A stretch of 64,000 bases of DNA from Burkholderia lata (GCF_902499335.1 NZ_CABVQK010000005.1:496001-560000), one strand, 5' to 3'; counted from the first letter of the stretch, positions 33,620-43,524 are shown. Numbers and translations: made by a program. Notes: generated by a model from the letters alone, not told the origin.

Positions 33620-33714
33620 CATGTCGCTCTACAGCACATACATCACGCCAAAGGCTTTTCTGGACTTTTTGATAATAACTGCATATATTACGCAAAACTC
33701 CGTGGAGAAATTTA

Positions 33715-34410
33715 ATGGCTTTCAAGATCGCCGTCAGTAATCAAAAAGGTGGGACTGGAAAGACGACCATCTCCGTCAATATCGCGGCAGCGTTCGAAGC
33801 TGGCGGCAACAAGGTCGCCCTGATCGATGCCGACCCTCAAGGCACGTCGGTCCGGTGGGTGACGAGCGGCGAGAACACGCTGCCGATGACGGTTCTTTCG
33901 CTGGCCCCTGCCGGCCGCGGCATCGGCGGCGAGATCAAGAAACAGGATGCGAACTTCGACGTGATCGTCGTCGACTGTCCCGGTAACCTCGAAGATCCGC
34001 GAATTGCATCCGTACTCGAAGTCGCTGATTTTTGCCTAGTGCCGCTGTCGCCGTCGCCGGCCGATCTCTACAGCACCGTCGCGATGATCCGCATGATCGA
34101 ATCGATGCGGTCGGTCCGTAACCCGAATCTTTCTTCCGCATTAATGCTGAATAGCGTTAATGGAAAAACTAAAATGCGTGAAGAAATTTTAAAAATTCTA
34201 AGAGCTGAAGAAATAGGGGAGCATCTGCTCGACAGCCAGATCGCGCAACGCGAGGTCTACCGCCAGACGTTTGCGCTCGGCACCACGATCCATCATCACA
34301 ATCGATACCTGAAGGGCCTGAAAGAAGCCCGTGCGGAGATCGAAAGGCTGGTCACGGAAATGGCCCAATACATCGCGTCGACGCGCGCTACCGGAGCCGC
34401 CCATGGCTAA
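33715..34410 (+). CDS. parA: ParA partition ATPase (small type, no HTH domain)
   Basis: 231 residues from ATG 33715 with GGAG 8 nt upstream. The deviant Walker A motif is NQKGGTGKTT at residues 8-17, with LIDADPQGTS (Walker A') and VIVVDCPGN (Walker B) following. It lacks the N-terminal DNA-binding domain of P1-type ParA. It drives replicon segregation by forming ATP-dependent patches on the nucleoid that pull ParB-parS complexes. It overlaps parB by 8 bp. A 60-bp segment at 34141-34200 is only about 25% GC, unlike the rest of the gene, yet the frame is intact. Confidence 0.95.
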   Translation: MAFKIAVSNQKGGTGKTTISVNIAAAFEAGGNKVALIDADPQGTSVRWVTSGENTLPMTVLSLAPAGRGIGGEIKKQDANFDVIVVDCPGNLEDPRIASVLEVADFCLVPLSPSPADLYSTVAMIRMIESMRSVRNPNLSSALMLNSVNGKTKMREEILKILRAEEIGEHLLDSQIAQREVYRQTFALGTTIHHHNRYLKGLKEARAEIERLVTEMAQYIASTRATGAAHG

Positions 34411-35434
34411 GGACACCTCGAAAGACAAGAAGCCGACCGGCAACCTCAATCTCGCGGCCGGCCTGCTGCGCGGGCTCGCGCAGGAAAATGCGGCCCTCGA
34501 AACGCGGCTGCCCGAACCGGCGGCCGCACCGAACGTCGTCGGCGAATCGGCGCCCGCGAGCGCCCCGGCCGCAGCGACGCCCGCCGGCACGCCTGAACTT
34601 GGCGCACCGCAGAGGGTGCTGGTCAAGGATTGCATTCCGAACCCGTTCAACCCGCGCGTGTTCTACTCGGAGTCGAGCCTGCACGAGCTCGCCCTGACGC
34701 TGAAACGGGAAGGGCAGATCGAGCCGATCAAGGTTACGCGGCTCCCGGAGTTTCCCGGCAAGCTCGTGGTGATCGACGGGCAACGCCGGCTCCGCGCGAC
34801 GAGCATCAACGGCGATGAAACCATCAACGCCACGTTCCGCACGGACCACACGCCCGAGCAGCTCTACACGATCGCGTATCGCGCGAACCACGACCACGAA
34901 CGCCAGACGATCTTCGACGATGCGGTCGCGTGGAAGCGTCTCCTCGACGAGAAGGTTTTCTCCGACCAGAACACGCTGGCGGAAAAGATCGGCAAGGACA
35001 AGGCGTCGATCAGCAAGACGCTGTCGCTCAACGCGCTCCCGAATACGCTCTTGGAACGGATGGCGAGCGCGAACGACGTGGTCGGCCTGCAGGCGGCGTA
35101 CTTCCTGAAGCTGATCTTCGAACGTCTGGGCGAGCCGACGGCCGACCGGCTGCTGACGGCCGTGATCGACCGGAAAAAATCGGTTCGTGATCTCGAAAAT
35201 TTCCTGCGTGCACAGAGCGACGGCAGCAAGAAAGCAGGACGCACGCGTTATAGCGTTCGCCACGACTTCGCGCTCGAATCGCGAGCGATCGGCCAGTTGA
35301 AGACCTATCCGGACGGACGTCTGGATCTGCAGCTCAAGGGCGTCGACGCATCGCACCAGGAAGCGCTCGCCGACAAGCTCAAGACCGTCATCGACGCATA
35401 CGTTGCCGAGCTGGCAACGGCCACGCAACAGTAA
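34403..35434 (+). CDS. parB: ParB centromere-binding protein
   Basis: 343 residues from ATG 34403, overlapping the parA stop. After an Ala/Pro-rich linker (about 25-70) the ParB N-domain has NPFNPRVFYSESSLHELA and VVIDGQRRLRA, the latter in place of the usual GERRxRA box. The helix-turn-helix is TLAEKIGKDKASISKTLSL at about 192-210. The C-terminal part should dimerise. It binds the parS palindromes upstream and spreads to activate ParA. The first ~25 residues are basic. Confidence 0.95.
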   Translation: MAKDTSKDKKPTGNLNLAAGLLRGLAQENAALETRLPEPAAAPNVVGESAPASAPAAATPAGTPELGAPQRVLVKDCIPNPFNPRVFYSESSLHELALTLKREGQIEPIKVTRLPEFPGKLVVIDGQRRLRATSINGDETINATFRTDHTPEQLYTIAYRANHDHERQTIFDDAVAWKRLLDEKVFSDQNTLAEKIGKDKASISKTLSLNALPNTLLERMASANDVVGLQAAYFLKLIFERLGEPTADRLLTAVIDRKKSVRDLENFLRAQSDGSKKAGRTRYSVRHDFALESRAIGQLKTYPDGRLDLQLKGVDASHQEALADKLKTVIDAYVAELATATQQ

Positions 35435-35448
35435 CGCGCGAAAAGCAG

Positions 35449-35526
35449 AAGGCCTCGCATCCGCGTTGCACCGCGAAGCCGGACGACGACGTCCGGCGCG
35501 CGACGCGCACCCGGCTGCGAGGCCTT
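35449..35526. terminator. Nested hairpin between convergent parB and rep genes
   Basis: An outer 11-bp stem AAGGCCTCGCA (35449-35459) and TGCGAGGCCTT (35516-35526) encloses an inner hairpin GCCGGACG (35478-35485) / CGTCCGGC (35490-35497). It fills the 94-bp gap between the two stop codons and could stop transcription from both sides. Confidence 0.7.
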
Positions 35527-35528
35527 GA

Positions 35529-36845
35529 TCAGTTGCCTGCGAGGCTGCTTTTCAGCAGGAATTCCAGCAAGTCGTCCGAGGTCGGTTCGCCCCACGTATC
35601 CAGCGCGAGCCATCGGAAGAAGCTGGTCTGCGCGAGCTTGCTTGCCTTCTTCTTCGGCGACAGCGTCAGGTCCTTCGAGCCTGCCACCGTCTCGTTGTAA
35701 CGCTCGATCAGCTTGGTCTGGTCGTCGATCTCCAGTTCGCGGAAATACGCGCCGGCTTCCTCGACCTTAGCCGCCAGATATTTGTCGCGAATCTGCTCCT
35801 GCTTGCTCTGCGCGGATTCCTTCGCCGGGGCCGCCGCCTCCGTTCCCTGCCCGTCGGCCAGCGTGTAGCCGTGCGTCAGCGCCTTGCGGAAATACGCGGC
35901 CACGTTGTCGACCGGGGCTGCGTTCTTCTTCGTAGTCCGATTGAGCGTATAGGCAATCGCTGCCTTGATGCGCTGCACGCCGTATTGCGTGATCAGCCGG
36001 CGCGCTTCCGAACGCGGAATGCCGAACTTGGCGACCTCCTCGACGAGCGCCTCGTTCTTGACGTCGCCATCTTCCACCGTATCGGTGCTCTGCTTGCGCG
36101 TCACCTTGAACTGGACCGCTTCCACACTCCGGCCGGACTTGTGTTCGATCAACTCGAGCGTGTGATCCGAAACTTCGTTCACCTCCTGAATGCACGGCAC
36201 CAGGACCTTGCTCTTGAACAGCTTGTATTCCTTGTATGACTGCGACGCCTTGTCCTGGCCGAGAATGAGGTCACGAAATTTCGGCAACGGGATCTTCGCG
36301 GTGATGCCGATCCCTTCGTAGCGCACCGTGTTTTCCCACAACGCGAGCGAGTGCGACCGCCGAAACTCGCGGGCGATCCGCATATCGATCAGTGCGTAGA
36401 TCTCGGGGTTGAGCAACTCGCTGCGGATCTGGTCGGAGAAGCTGTACTTCAGCACCGATTGCTCAAGCTCCGCGCCGGCGAGCAGGCCCGACGCTTTCCA
36501 GACTGTCGACCGATCCGCGGCCAGATAGTCCCAGTTGACGACGGTACTGATCAGCGAGTTGACCGTGTCCTTCACGTATTTCGTGTTGTTGCTGTTCAAC
36601 CCGCTCTCGTGCGAAAGCGACGCGAGCGAGATCGAGAAGCTCGTCCGGCCTGGCTCGAACGCCTCCTGTCGAAGCGCGTTCTTGATCAGCGAGCTGAACA
36701 TCTTGCGCTGCTGCAGACCGATCTTTCCGGACTTGGGCGCGATATGAATCGCCTGGACCGCCTTGCGCAGCAAGTCGGGAGGCTCGGGGGTCTGAAACAG
36801 CGAAACCTGCTTGTCTGAGCCTTTGCTTGCGGGCTTGCGCGGCAT
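35529..36845 (-). CDS. Replication initiator protein, Rep_3 family
   Basis: 438 residues. The first winged-helix domain (about 20-160) includes GLQQRKMFSSLIKNAL and VKYS-like strand SVLKYSFSDQIRSELLNPEIYALIDMRIAREFRRSHSLALWENT (cited by region 130-175). The second (about 176-255) includes KIPLPKFRDLILGQ and YKEYKLFKSKVLVPCIQEVNE. This is the two-winged-helix design of Rep_3 initiators such as RepE and Pi, which bind iterons as monomers and repress as dimers. A long C-terminal extension (about 270-438) is charged. Transcription runs away from the iterons at 36997-38020, as in iteron replicons. It should set replication of this replicon. Confidence 0.9.
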   Translation of the reverse strand: MPRKPASKGSDKQVSLFQTPEPPDLLRKAVQAIHIAPKSGKIGLQQRKMFSSLIKNALRQEAFEPGRTSFSISLASLSHESGLNSNNTKYVKDTVNSLISTVVNWDYLAADRSTVWKASGLLAGAELEQSVLKYSFSDQIRSELLNPEIYALIDMRIAREFRRSHSLALWENTVRYEGIGITAKIPLPKFRDLILGQDKASQSYKEYKLFKSKVLVPCIQEVNEVSDHTLELIEHKSGRSVEAVQFKVTRKQSTDTVEDGDVKNEALVEEVAKFGIPRSEARRLITQYGVQRIKAAIAYTLNRTTKKNAAPVDNVAAYFRKALTHGYTLADGQGTEAAAPAKESAQSKQEQIRDKYLAAKVEEAGAYFRELEIDDQTKLIERYNETVAGSKDLTLSPKKKASKLAQTSFFRWLALDTWGEPTSDDLLEFLLKSSLAGN

Positions 36846-36996
36846 CGTGATGTCCGGATAAGGTGACCTTGTTGAGAGCGGACTTTATACCTTTTCGCGT
36901 TGAGGGGCAACGCCCTTGTTCCGGCGTTACTTGCACTATCGCGTCTAACCATCAGATACAAAAGGGAAATCCACGATAAGACGATCTTCGCGGAGC

Positions 36997-38020
36997 CCCA
37001 TATCCATCTACCTTTCGGCCAAAATGCATCCCACAAGCCACTACCTTTCATACCCGGACACGGAAACCCGGCATGAGATTTGCCCTCGGGAAGGTAACCA
37101 TCCATGGGAAACAAATGCGCAGAATCGAGATCGTTGGGCAAATTCATGGTGCCGTGCAGCACAGCCTCGTTTTCTTCCCATAACCTGCTACCTTCATCGA
37201 TTCCCACAGGAGGGTACCTATCAACCGGCTCCCGCTGCGTTGGATACGGAGATTTCGGCCGTGAACGCAGACACCGGTCCCATAAACGGCAACCCTTCGT
37301 TTTCCCCATAAAAGGTTACCTGTCAGAGCCATCGATCCTGTCCATGGGAACCCGCCACCGGGAATCGCGCAGAAATGCAATCGAGCGACCTCCAATGCCA
37401 CCCATAACCGGGTACCTTTGAGGTTTCCCATAACGGGCTACCAGAGAAAAATCACTGTGAGCGCCTTCGTTCGCTGATCGAAAAAAGCGCCCCATAAAAG
37501 GCTACCAACAGCTATTCCCATAGACGACTACCCAACCCGTTTCCAGGCCGATTTCCCATAACCGGGTACGCTTGCCCCATATCCACAACCCTGATTCCCC
37601 ACAATCCGGTACCCCAAATCCCAAATCCACAGACCTGAAGCCCCAGACCCTTACACCTGTGCTCCCATAAATGGGTACCGAACACCTGTCAAACCCTTGT
37701 GGGATAAGGCTGTGAGCCGTCTAAAAGTAGTTAAAGAAGTAAACGTGGTTTACAAAAGATGTAAACACACGTGCGCTTGCACAGAAAGACGAGCCCCATA
37801 AACCGCTACCAATGGGAGCCGTCTATGGTGCCGCAAGCCCTTCAAAGCATCGACTCAGGCCTGGAAACAAGGGTTTGGCTCCCCGTTTTGCAAGGGCTCC
37901 AGGCCCGACAAGGCTTCCAGAAGAGGTGAGTACCCACTCACATTGGTCGAAACGTAGAAACCTATGGGAGAAAAACGGGTAGAAACCCCCCATTTCCGGG
38001 TACAGGTTCCCCTCTATGGG
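36997..38020 (+). repeat. Iteron array, probable replication origin
   Basis: About 16 copies of a 16-mer, consensus CCCATAANNGGNTACC, start at 36997, 37030, 37093 (minus), 37177, 37203, 37279, 37305, 37401, 37427, 37491, 37517, 37555, 37598, 37664, 37795 and 38005 (minus, degenerate). Best copies are 37401 (CCCATAACCGGGTACC), 37305, 37427, 37491 and 37664. Spacing is irregular (11-185 bp) rather than tandem. Weak DnaA-like boxes occur (ATATCCACA at 37579). The AT-rich stretch about 37718-37770 may be the unwinding element. Rep (35529-36845) is the expected binder. No other function of the region is evident. Confidence 0.85.
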
Positions 38021-39452
38021 ATCAAAACCGCGGCTCTGCGACCTCGCGAGTACCTGCTATCGACCGGCAAAGCGGATCAGCGATCCAGAAACACGGATCT
38101 CTTTGGATTCGTTCACAGCAGTTTGAAATCATCCAGGACGGCAGGCGAAGGGTTTTTTGCACTCGGACTTCCCTGTCCGTGAACAAGTTTTTTCGATGGT
38201 CTTCTCGCGCCTCTCGGCAAATTTAGCCTGTGGGCTGTGCACCGAGAAAATCGATGCAACTCGCACGGCCGCCCAAGGGGCTTCCAAATTTCTACCTTTG
38301 GCGCCACCAACCGAAGATCAATGCTGTGCCTCCGGGTCGCAATCAGAGGTTCAGGAACGGCTTCCCGCAGATCAATTGGGTTGCCGGCACTCTCTGCACG
38401 CGTGGCCAGCTCCTGAGGCGATCTGGCGCACATCGCGCACCAACGTGAAGATGCGGGGGATCACGAAGCTCACCGCAACCGGATTCGAGCGATGATCCCG
38501 AACATTCTCACCTTCCGGCACTTCCGAATCCCGTAAAGGCTCACCGACCAGGTCAGGCCACAGGTATCGGCATGCTGTGTAGGCAGCGGCACCCATCCGG
38601 ATACCGGACGGCCAAACGCGCGGAATGAAAAACCTGTGGTTCGCGAACGTTGTGCGATGCGCGCCTGAGCAGAGTTGGACGGCTCACAAGCGTTGCCGCG
38701 CCCACGACCCTACGTGCCTGGCTCGCCACGAGCGTATGGTGGCATCGGTGCGGTACCGTTGCCGTAGTCGTGAAGCGATTCCAGCCGATGTCTTCACCGG
38801 ACACAACGCGTCCACGCCTTTCGTCATACGGGCCACGGGACTACGCGGCGACGAGTTTTACCGGCTTGGGTCACGCTAGGCATCACAGTCCAGCGATTGG
38901 TTGCTGCATCGAACGCTGCGCGTGGGAGCGAAGCAATTGCACCCGCCGCGATCGCCATGAAACCGAATCGTGGTCGTTTATGGGAGGAACCGTCGCTCGA
39001 ACCGAGTCGACTGGCAACGTGACACACAGTTCGACTGCTGCTGCTGTGATCGTGATTGGCTGATGACGGTCAGGTCACATCACGCGTGAGCCTGCCGGTA
39101 ACGCCACCCGTGAAACGGTCATGGGTAACTCACATCGCGCCGCACCGCGCGGACATGACGCATCGTCGTCACTGAAGCGCGGGTGCACAGACCTTTTCCT
39201 GTCGTCGCCACAGAGCGATCCGCCCGCTCGCCGACATGCGACACACAGTTCCGGTCCTGCCGATGACAGTCGGGCAGCATCCACGTTTTCTCCCATACGT
39301 GTATCCCCAATTCCGCCGCCACGTTGACGCCACATTTTTCGCGGCGCGGTTATGATGCACAGGTCCCGAACGCGGCATGACAACCGATCGGGACAGGGGC
39401 GGTATCTCGATGGTCTTTCAACCCGTGATAAACCAGAAAAGAGAGTTCAGCG
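38021..39452. other. Gene-poor 1.4 kb flanking the origin
   Basis: No supported gene in 1,432 bp. Short open frames on both strands (for example 38113-38433 minus and 38553-38804 minus) lack ribosome sites and recognisable domains. Degenerate iteron-like matches occur at 38969-38984 (minus) and 39292-39307. An uncharacterised small RNA or decayed genes are possible; nothing in the sequence decides it. Confidence 0.5.
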
Positions 39453-39761
39453 ATGCGAATCCAGATCAGAAAACTCACGTTGGCTGCTACCGCAGCCGCG
39501 TTCCTGTTCGGCTCGGCAGTTCCCGCGTTTGCGCAGACCGACGCCAGCGCGCCCGCTGCACAGGACGCCAAGGCAGCGAAAAGCCAGGCACGCAAGGCGG
39601 CCAGGGCCCAACGCAAGGCAGAGCACAAGGCTGCGCGTGCGAAGAACAACGCCGAACTGAAGAAACTCGAAGACGCCGGTTACAAGCCGGCGGCCAATGA
39701 TCCGAACTATCCGCAGAACCTGCAGAACGCGGAGAAGAAAGCCGCCGGCGCCAGTCAGTAA
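39453..39761 (+). CDS. Secreted DUF4148-type protein
   Basis: 102 residues. A clear Sec signal peptide ends at PAFAQ (about residue 27). A Lys/Ala-rich helical middle follows (about 38-75, charged, probably coiled). It ends with LEDAGYKPAANDPNYPQNLQNAEKKA, the motif of the periplasmic DUF4148 proteins common in Burkholderia. Function unknown. A second protein of this type is encoded at 59757-60068. Confidence 0.85.
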   Translation: MRIQIRKLTLAATAAAFLFGSAVPAFAQTDASAPAAQDAKAAKSQARKAARAQRKAEHKAARAKNNAELKKLEDAGYKPAANDPNYPQNLQNAEKKAAGASQ

Positions 39762-39938
39762 GCGCCGTCCGGCGGCAAGCCGCGGTTCGATCCGTGGCTT
39801 GCCGCGTGCGTCGCGGTCCCGCGGCGCACATCGAACGCAGCATTTCCGATATCGATGAAGACAAACGCAATCCGTACGCTTGCGTTATTTGATTCGGATT
39901 CCTCTATGTATTGGCGCGCGACCCGCACACCGATGCGG

Positions 39939-40844
39939 TCAGCTCCGCCCGAGCGGCGCAGCCGCGTTTCCCGTCACCTTCAGCCAGTCCTTGAACGCAC
40001 GCACCGCGTCGTCGTTCGCGCGTGCGGCGGCCACGTACGTGAAGTAGCGCCACGGCGGCAGCGCCGGTTCGCTGAACGGCTGCACTAGCCGACCTTCGGC
40101 GATGTCATCCGCGACGAGTGCGATCGGCCCCATCGCGACGCCGAGCCCGTCGAGCGCGCCTTGCAACGTCAGGTAGAAATGTTCGAGCGTGAGCGAGTGG
40201 CGCGGCACGAGATTCGGCTGTCCGGCTGCCGCAAGCCATTCGGGCCACATGCCGGGATAGGTGGCCGCGTGCAGCAGCGTGAAGCCGGCGAGATCGGCGG
40301 GCGTGTGCAGCGGCCGTCCCTCCAGCAGCTTCGGCGCACACACCGGTAGCCGGACTTCGGACAGGAATTCCTCGGCAACGTAGCCGTCGATGGCCTGCGG
40401 GCCGCCGCGAACGATCAGGTCGACCTTGTCGCGCAGCTTTTCGATCGGCTCGTTCGACGTCGACAGCCGCACCTCGATGGCCGGATGGGCAACCTGGAAC
40501 GACGACAGCTTCGGCACCAGCCAGCGCAACGAAAACGTCGCGGGCGCGCTGACGCGCAGCACACGCTGCTGTGCATGGCCGAAATACTGCGCGGTGGCGA
40601 GCGCGATCCGGTCGAACGATGCCCCGACCTCGGCGAGATACGCACGGCCCGGGTCGGTCAGCTCGACCCGCCGGTTATGGCGTTCGAACAGCGGCCGCCC
40701 GAGCCACGCTTCTAGTTGCTGCACGTGCCGGCTGATCGCGCCGTGCGTCACGCACAGTTCGTCGGCGGCCAGCGTAAAGCTGCCGAGGCGCGCGGCGGCT
40801 TCGAACGCACGCAGCGAATTCAACGGAGGGAGTCGTCGGGCCAT
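39939..40844 (-). CDS. LysR-family regulator, GcvA-like
   Basis: 301 residues. PPLNSLRAFEAAARLGSF at the N-terminus and FTLAADELCVTHGAISRHVQQ as HTH are typical of the GcvA/AmpR branch. It is divergent from the PurA-like gene, with a 140-bp gap that should hold both promoters. Control of that gene is a reasonable guess from position only. Confidence 0.9.
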   Translation of the reverse strand: MARRLPPLNSLRAFEAAARLGSFTLAADELCVTHGAISRHVQQLEAWLGRPLFERHNRRVELTDPGRAYLAEVGASFDRIALATAQYFGHAQQRVLRVSAPATFSLRWLVPKLSSFQVAHPAIEVRLSTSNEPIEKLRDKVDLIVRGGPQAIDGYVAEEFLSEVRLPVCAPKLLEGRPLHTPADLAGFTLLHAATYPGMWPEWLAAAGQPNLVPRHSLTLEHFYLTLQGALDGLGVAMGPIALVADDIAEGRLVQPFSEPALPPWRYFTYVAAARANDDAVRAFKDWLKVTGNAAAPLGRS

Positions 40845-40984
40845 TGCATCGTTTCGCGTGACATTTACTCACACGACAGTTCAGGTTTAATCGTTTGATC
40901 GGGTGCTCAAGCTCAGCCAATATGGCACACAAACGGCCAGCTTGGCCGAACGATTGTCTGAATTTCTCACATGGAGTGCGGAGC

Positions 40985-42283
40985 ATGCCGAACGTGGTGG
41001 TCGTGGGCGCCCAATGGGGCGACGAAGGTAAGGGGCGCGTCGTGGACTGGCTGGCGGCGCAGGCCGATCTCGTTGCGCGCTACAACGGCGGCCACAACGC
41101 GGGTCATACGCTGGTCGTCGGCGGCAAGACGTACAAGCTCGCGCTGCTCCCGAGCGGCGTCGTGCGCGGCAAGCGCGGCGTGATCGGCAACGGCGTGGCG
41201 CTCGATCCGGAAGCGCTGCTTGCGGAAATCGGGCGGATGGCCCAGCTCGGGCTGTCGGTGACGCCGGACAACCTGTCGATCGCCGAGAATGCGACGCTGG
41301 TACTGCCGATCCACCGCGCGATCGACCAGGCGCAGGAGCGTCTGCGCCGCGAGCCCATCGGCACCACGCTGCGCGGGATCGGGCCGGCCTACGAGGACAA
41401 GGTCGGGCGTCGCGGGCTGCGCGTCGGCGATCTCGCGGAACCGGGCCGGCTCGCCGCGAAACTCGATGTGCTCGTCGACCACCACAACGCGTGGTTCCGC
41501 GGCCTGGGGCTCGACGAGTATTCCCGCGACACGATGCTGGCGACGCTGGTCGACCTCGCGCCGCAGATCCTGCCGTTCGTGCGCCCTGTCTGGGCCGATC
41601 TCAACGACGCGACCGACCGTGGCGAACGCATCCTGTTCGAAGGGTCTCAAGCCGTGATGCTCGACATCGACTGGGGCACGTACCCGTTCGTCACGTCGTC
41701 CGGCACCGTTGCATCGGCGGCGGCGGCCGGTACGGGGCTCGGCGCGTCGAAGCTCGGCCACGTGCTGGGCGTCACCAAGGCGTATGCGACGCGGGTCGGC
41801 GGCGGCCCGTTCCTGACCGAGCTGTCCGATGCGACCGGCGAAACGCTGCGCGCACGCGGGCAGGAGTTCGGCGTGAATACCGGCCGGCCGCGCCGCTGTG
41901 GATGGCTCGATGCCGCGCAATTGCGTCAGGCGGTCAGGATCTCGGGCATCGATTCGCTGGCGCTCACCAAGCTCGACGTGCTCGACGGTTTCGAGTCGAT
42001 CGAGCTGTGCGTCGGCTACGAACTCGACGGCGGGCGGGTCGATCATCTGCCGGCAAGCCTCGATGCACAGGCGCGCGCGAAACCCGTGTACGAGCGGTTC
42101 GACGGCTGGCGCGGCACCGTGAACGGGATACGCGAACGTGCGGCGCTGCCGCGCGCCGCGCAGGATTTCATTTCGCGCATCGAAGCGGTCGCGGGCACAC
42201 CGGTATCGATGATCACGACCGGTGCGGAGCGCGACGACACGATCGTGTCGAGCAATCCGTTCGATGTGGCCGCCGCGGCCTGA
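40985..42283 (+). CDS. purA: Adenylosuccinate synthetase paralog, diverged
   Basis: 432 residues from ATG 40985, normal PurA length. [15 protein letters not shown] (Asp13 equivalent) and [11 protein letters not shown] (His41 equivalent) keep the catalytic pair. [15 protein letters not shown] has Leu for the usual Gly of [30 protein letters not shown] replaces the common EGAQGTLLDVDHGTYP. Late loops [13 protein letters not shown] and [10 protein letters not shown] are conserved. PurA joins IMP and aspartate with GTP. The replicon location, isolation from other pur genes and these substitutions suggest a second copy with altered control or substrate. The housekeeping copy is expected on chromosome 1. 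Confidence 0.85.
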   Translation: MPNVVVVGAQWGDEGKGRVVDWLAAQADLVARYNGGHNAGHTLVVGGKTYKLALLPSGVVRGKRGVIGNGVALDPEALLAEIGRMAQLGLSVTPDNLSIAENATLVLPIHRAIDQAQERLRREPIGTTLRGIGPAYEDKVGRRGLRVGDLAEPGRLAAKLDVLVDHHNAWFRGLGLDEYSRDTMLATLVDLAPQILPFVRPVWADLNDATDRGERILFEGSQAVMLDIDWGTYPFVTSSGTVASAAAAGTGLGASKLGHVLGVTKAYATRVGGGPFLTELSDATGETLRARGQEFGVNTGRPRRCGWLDAAQLRQAVRISGIDSLALTKLDVLDGFESIELCVGYELDGGRVDHLPASLDAQARAKPVYERFDGWRGTVNGIRERAALPRAAQDFISRIEAVAGTPVSMITTGAERDDTIVSSNPFDVAAAA

Positions 42284-42284
42284 T

Positions 42285-42300
42285 ACGTCATATATGACGT
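42285..42300. promoter_or_regulatory. Perfect 16-bp palindrome ACGTCATATATGACGT
   Basis: It begins 2 bp after the purA-like stop and lies 283 bp before the next LysR gene. No T-run follows, so it is not an obvious terminator. It looks like a protein-binding dyad; the protein is unknown. The rest of the 299-bp gap shows no gene. Confidence 0.55.
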
Positions 42301-42582
42301 GAATCGTCGGGTGGCACCGTGGTCGCCGGGTAGTTTTTGCCGATCCGGTGCCGTTCGCGCGCTGGTGCGTCCGGTCGCGTATGCGCCCGGCCCGTACGCC
42401 GCGAGCACGGCGGTTCGGCGACACGATTCGGCGTCCGGATCACGCTGCGTACGGCGAACTGGACACGTCTGCACTGCTGCTGTACTGTTCCGCACAATTC
42501 GCGCCAGACCGGCCTGCGCCGGGGTCGCCGGCACCATGGCCGCACGATGGCGCGACGTGATCTCAATCCCGGGGACAGGTCG

Positions 42583-43524
42583 ATGGACACGTTACAGATG
42601 ATGCGCATTTTCGTCCGGGTCGCGGAGGAGGGCAGCTTCACGAGCGCGGCCCAGCGCCTGGACATCACGACGGCCTACGCATCGCGGTCGGTCGCGCAGC
42701 TCGAAACGCATCTGCGCACGCGCCTGCTCAACCGCAGCACGCGCCGCATCGCGTTGACCGACGCCGGGCAGCGCTATCTCGACCGCTGCCAGCGCGTCCT
42801 CGGCTATATCGAAGAAGCGGAAGCCGAGGCGGCCGACGCACAGGCGAAGCCGTCCGGACGGTTGCATGTCCATGCGACGACGAGCTTCGGCCAGGCCTAC
42901 GTGGTGCCCGCGGTCGTGCGCTACCGGCAGCGCTATCCTTCGGTCGCGGTCGAGCTGACGCTGTCGCAGCACGTGCCCGACATCATCGACGAAGGCTACG
43001 ACGTGTCGCTGCAGTTGAGCGCGACGGAACTGCCCGATTCGGGGCTCGTGTCGCAGCGGCTCGGCGAGGTGCACAGCGTGCTGTGCGCGTCGCCCGCTTA
43101 CCTGAAGGAGCGCGGTACGCCGCGCACGGCGCGCGAACTCGAAGGCCATGCGTGCCTGCAGATGCTCACGCCCGTGTTCCCGCGTGATCGCTGGCATCTC
43201 GACGGCCCCGACGGCCCCGAGACATTCGACCTGCCGTTGCCCGATTTCCAGGTGAACATCGCCGATGCGCTCGGCGTCGCACTGCGCGCCGGTCTCGGGA
43301 TCGGCTCGCTGCCGATGTCGTCCGCACTCCCTGCACTCGCGAGCGGCGCGCTGGTGCGCGTGCTGCCCGACTACCGGCTGCAGAAGCTGACGGTCTACAC
43401 GCTGTATCCGTCGCGCCAGTATCTCGATGCGAAGATCCGCACGTTCGTCGATTTCCTGCGCGAGTGCGTGCCCGAAATGCTGGCCGCCGACGAGGCTGCG
43501 CTGCACGCTTCCTGCAAGTCCTGA
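42583..43524 (+). CDS. LysR-family regulator
   Basis: 313 residues from ATG 42583; the open frame further upstream lacks a ribosome site. HTH region FTSAAQRLDITTAYASRSVAQLE at residues 18-40 (subset of the AaeR/DmlR-like branch). It precedes the substrate-binding protein gene in the same direction with a 267-bp gap. Target unknown. Confidence 0.9.
   Translation: MDTLQMMRIFVRVAEEGSFTSAAQRLDITTAYASRSVAQLETHLRTRLLNRSTRRIALTDAGQRYLDRCQRVLGYIEEAEAEAADAQAKPSGRLHVHATTSFGQAYVVPAVVRYRQRYPSVAVELTLSQHVPDIIDEGYDVSLQLSATELPDSGLVSQRLGEVHSVLCASPAYLKERGTPRTARELEGHACLQMLTPVFPRDRWHLDGPDGPETFDLPLPDFQVNIADALGVALRAGLGIGSLPMSSALPALASGALVRVLPDYRLQKLTVYTLYPSRQYLDAKIRTFVDFLRECVPEMLAADEAALHASCKS

Larger units (their letters stand above)
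31891..33714. other. Gene-free centromere-like region upstream of parAB
   Basis: This 1.8-kb stretch has no supported gene. It carries five parS-type palindromes (listed separately) and a degenerate half site GTTGTCACATGGCC at 32644-32657. Base composition is clearly lower in GC than the flanking genes, especially around 32390-32480 and 33510-33700. A weak stretch near 31920-32000 can be read as IRRIVGSVLGVSGVPGEPDE but is too short to call. Confidence 0.6.

Noticed and set aside
37321-37350. Further inverted iteron around TCCATGGGAACC
   Set aside because: Only the CCCAT half is kept; the TACC half is missing at the right distance.
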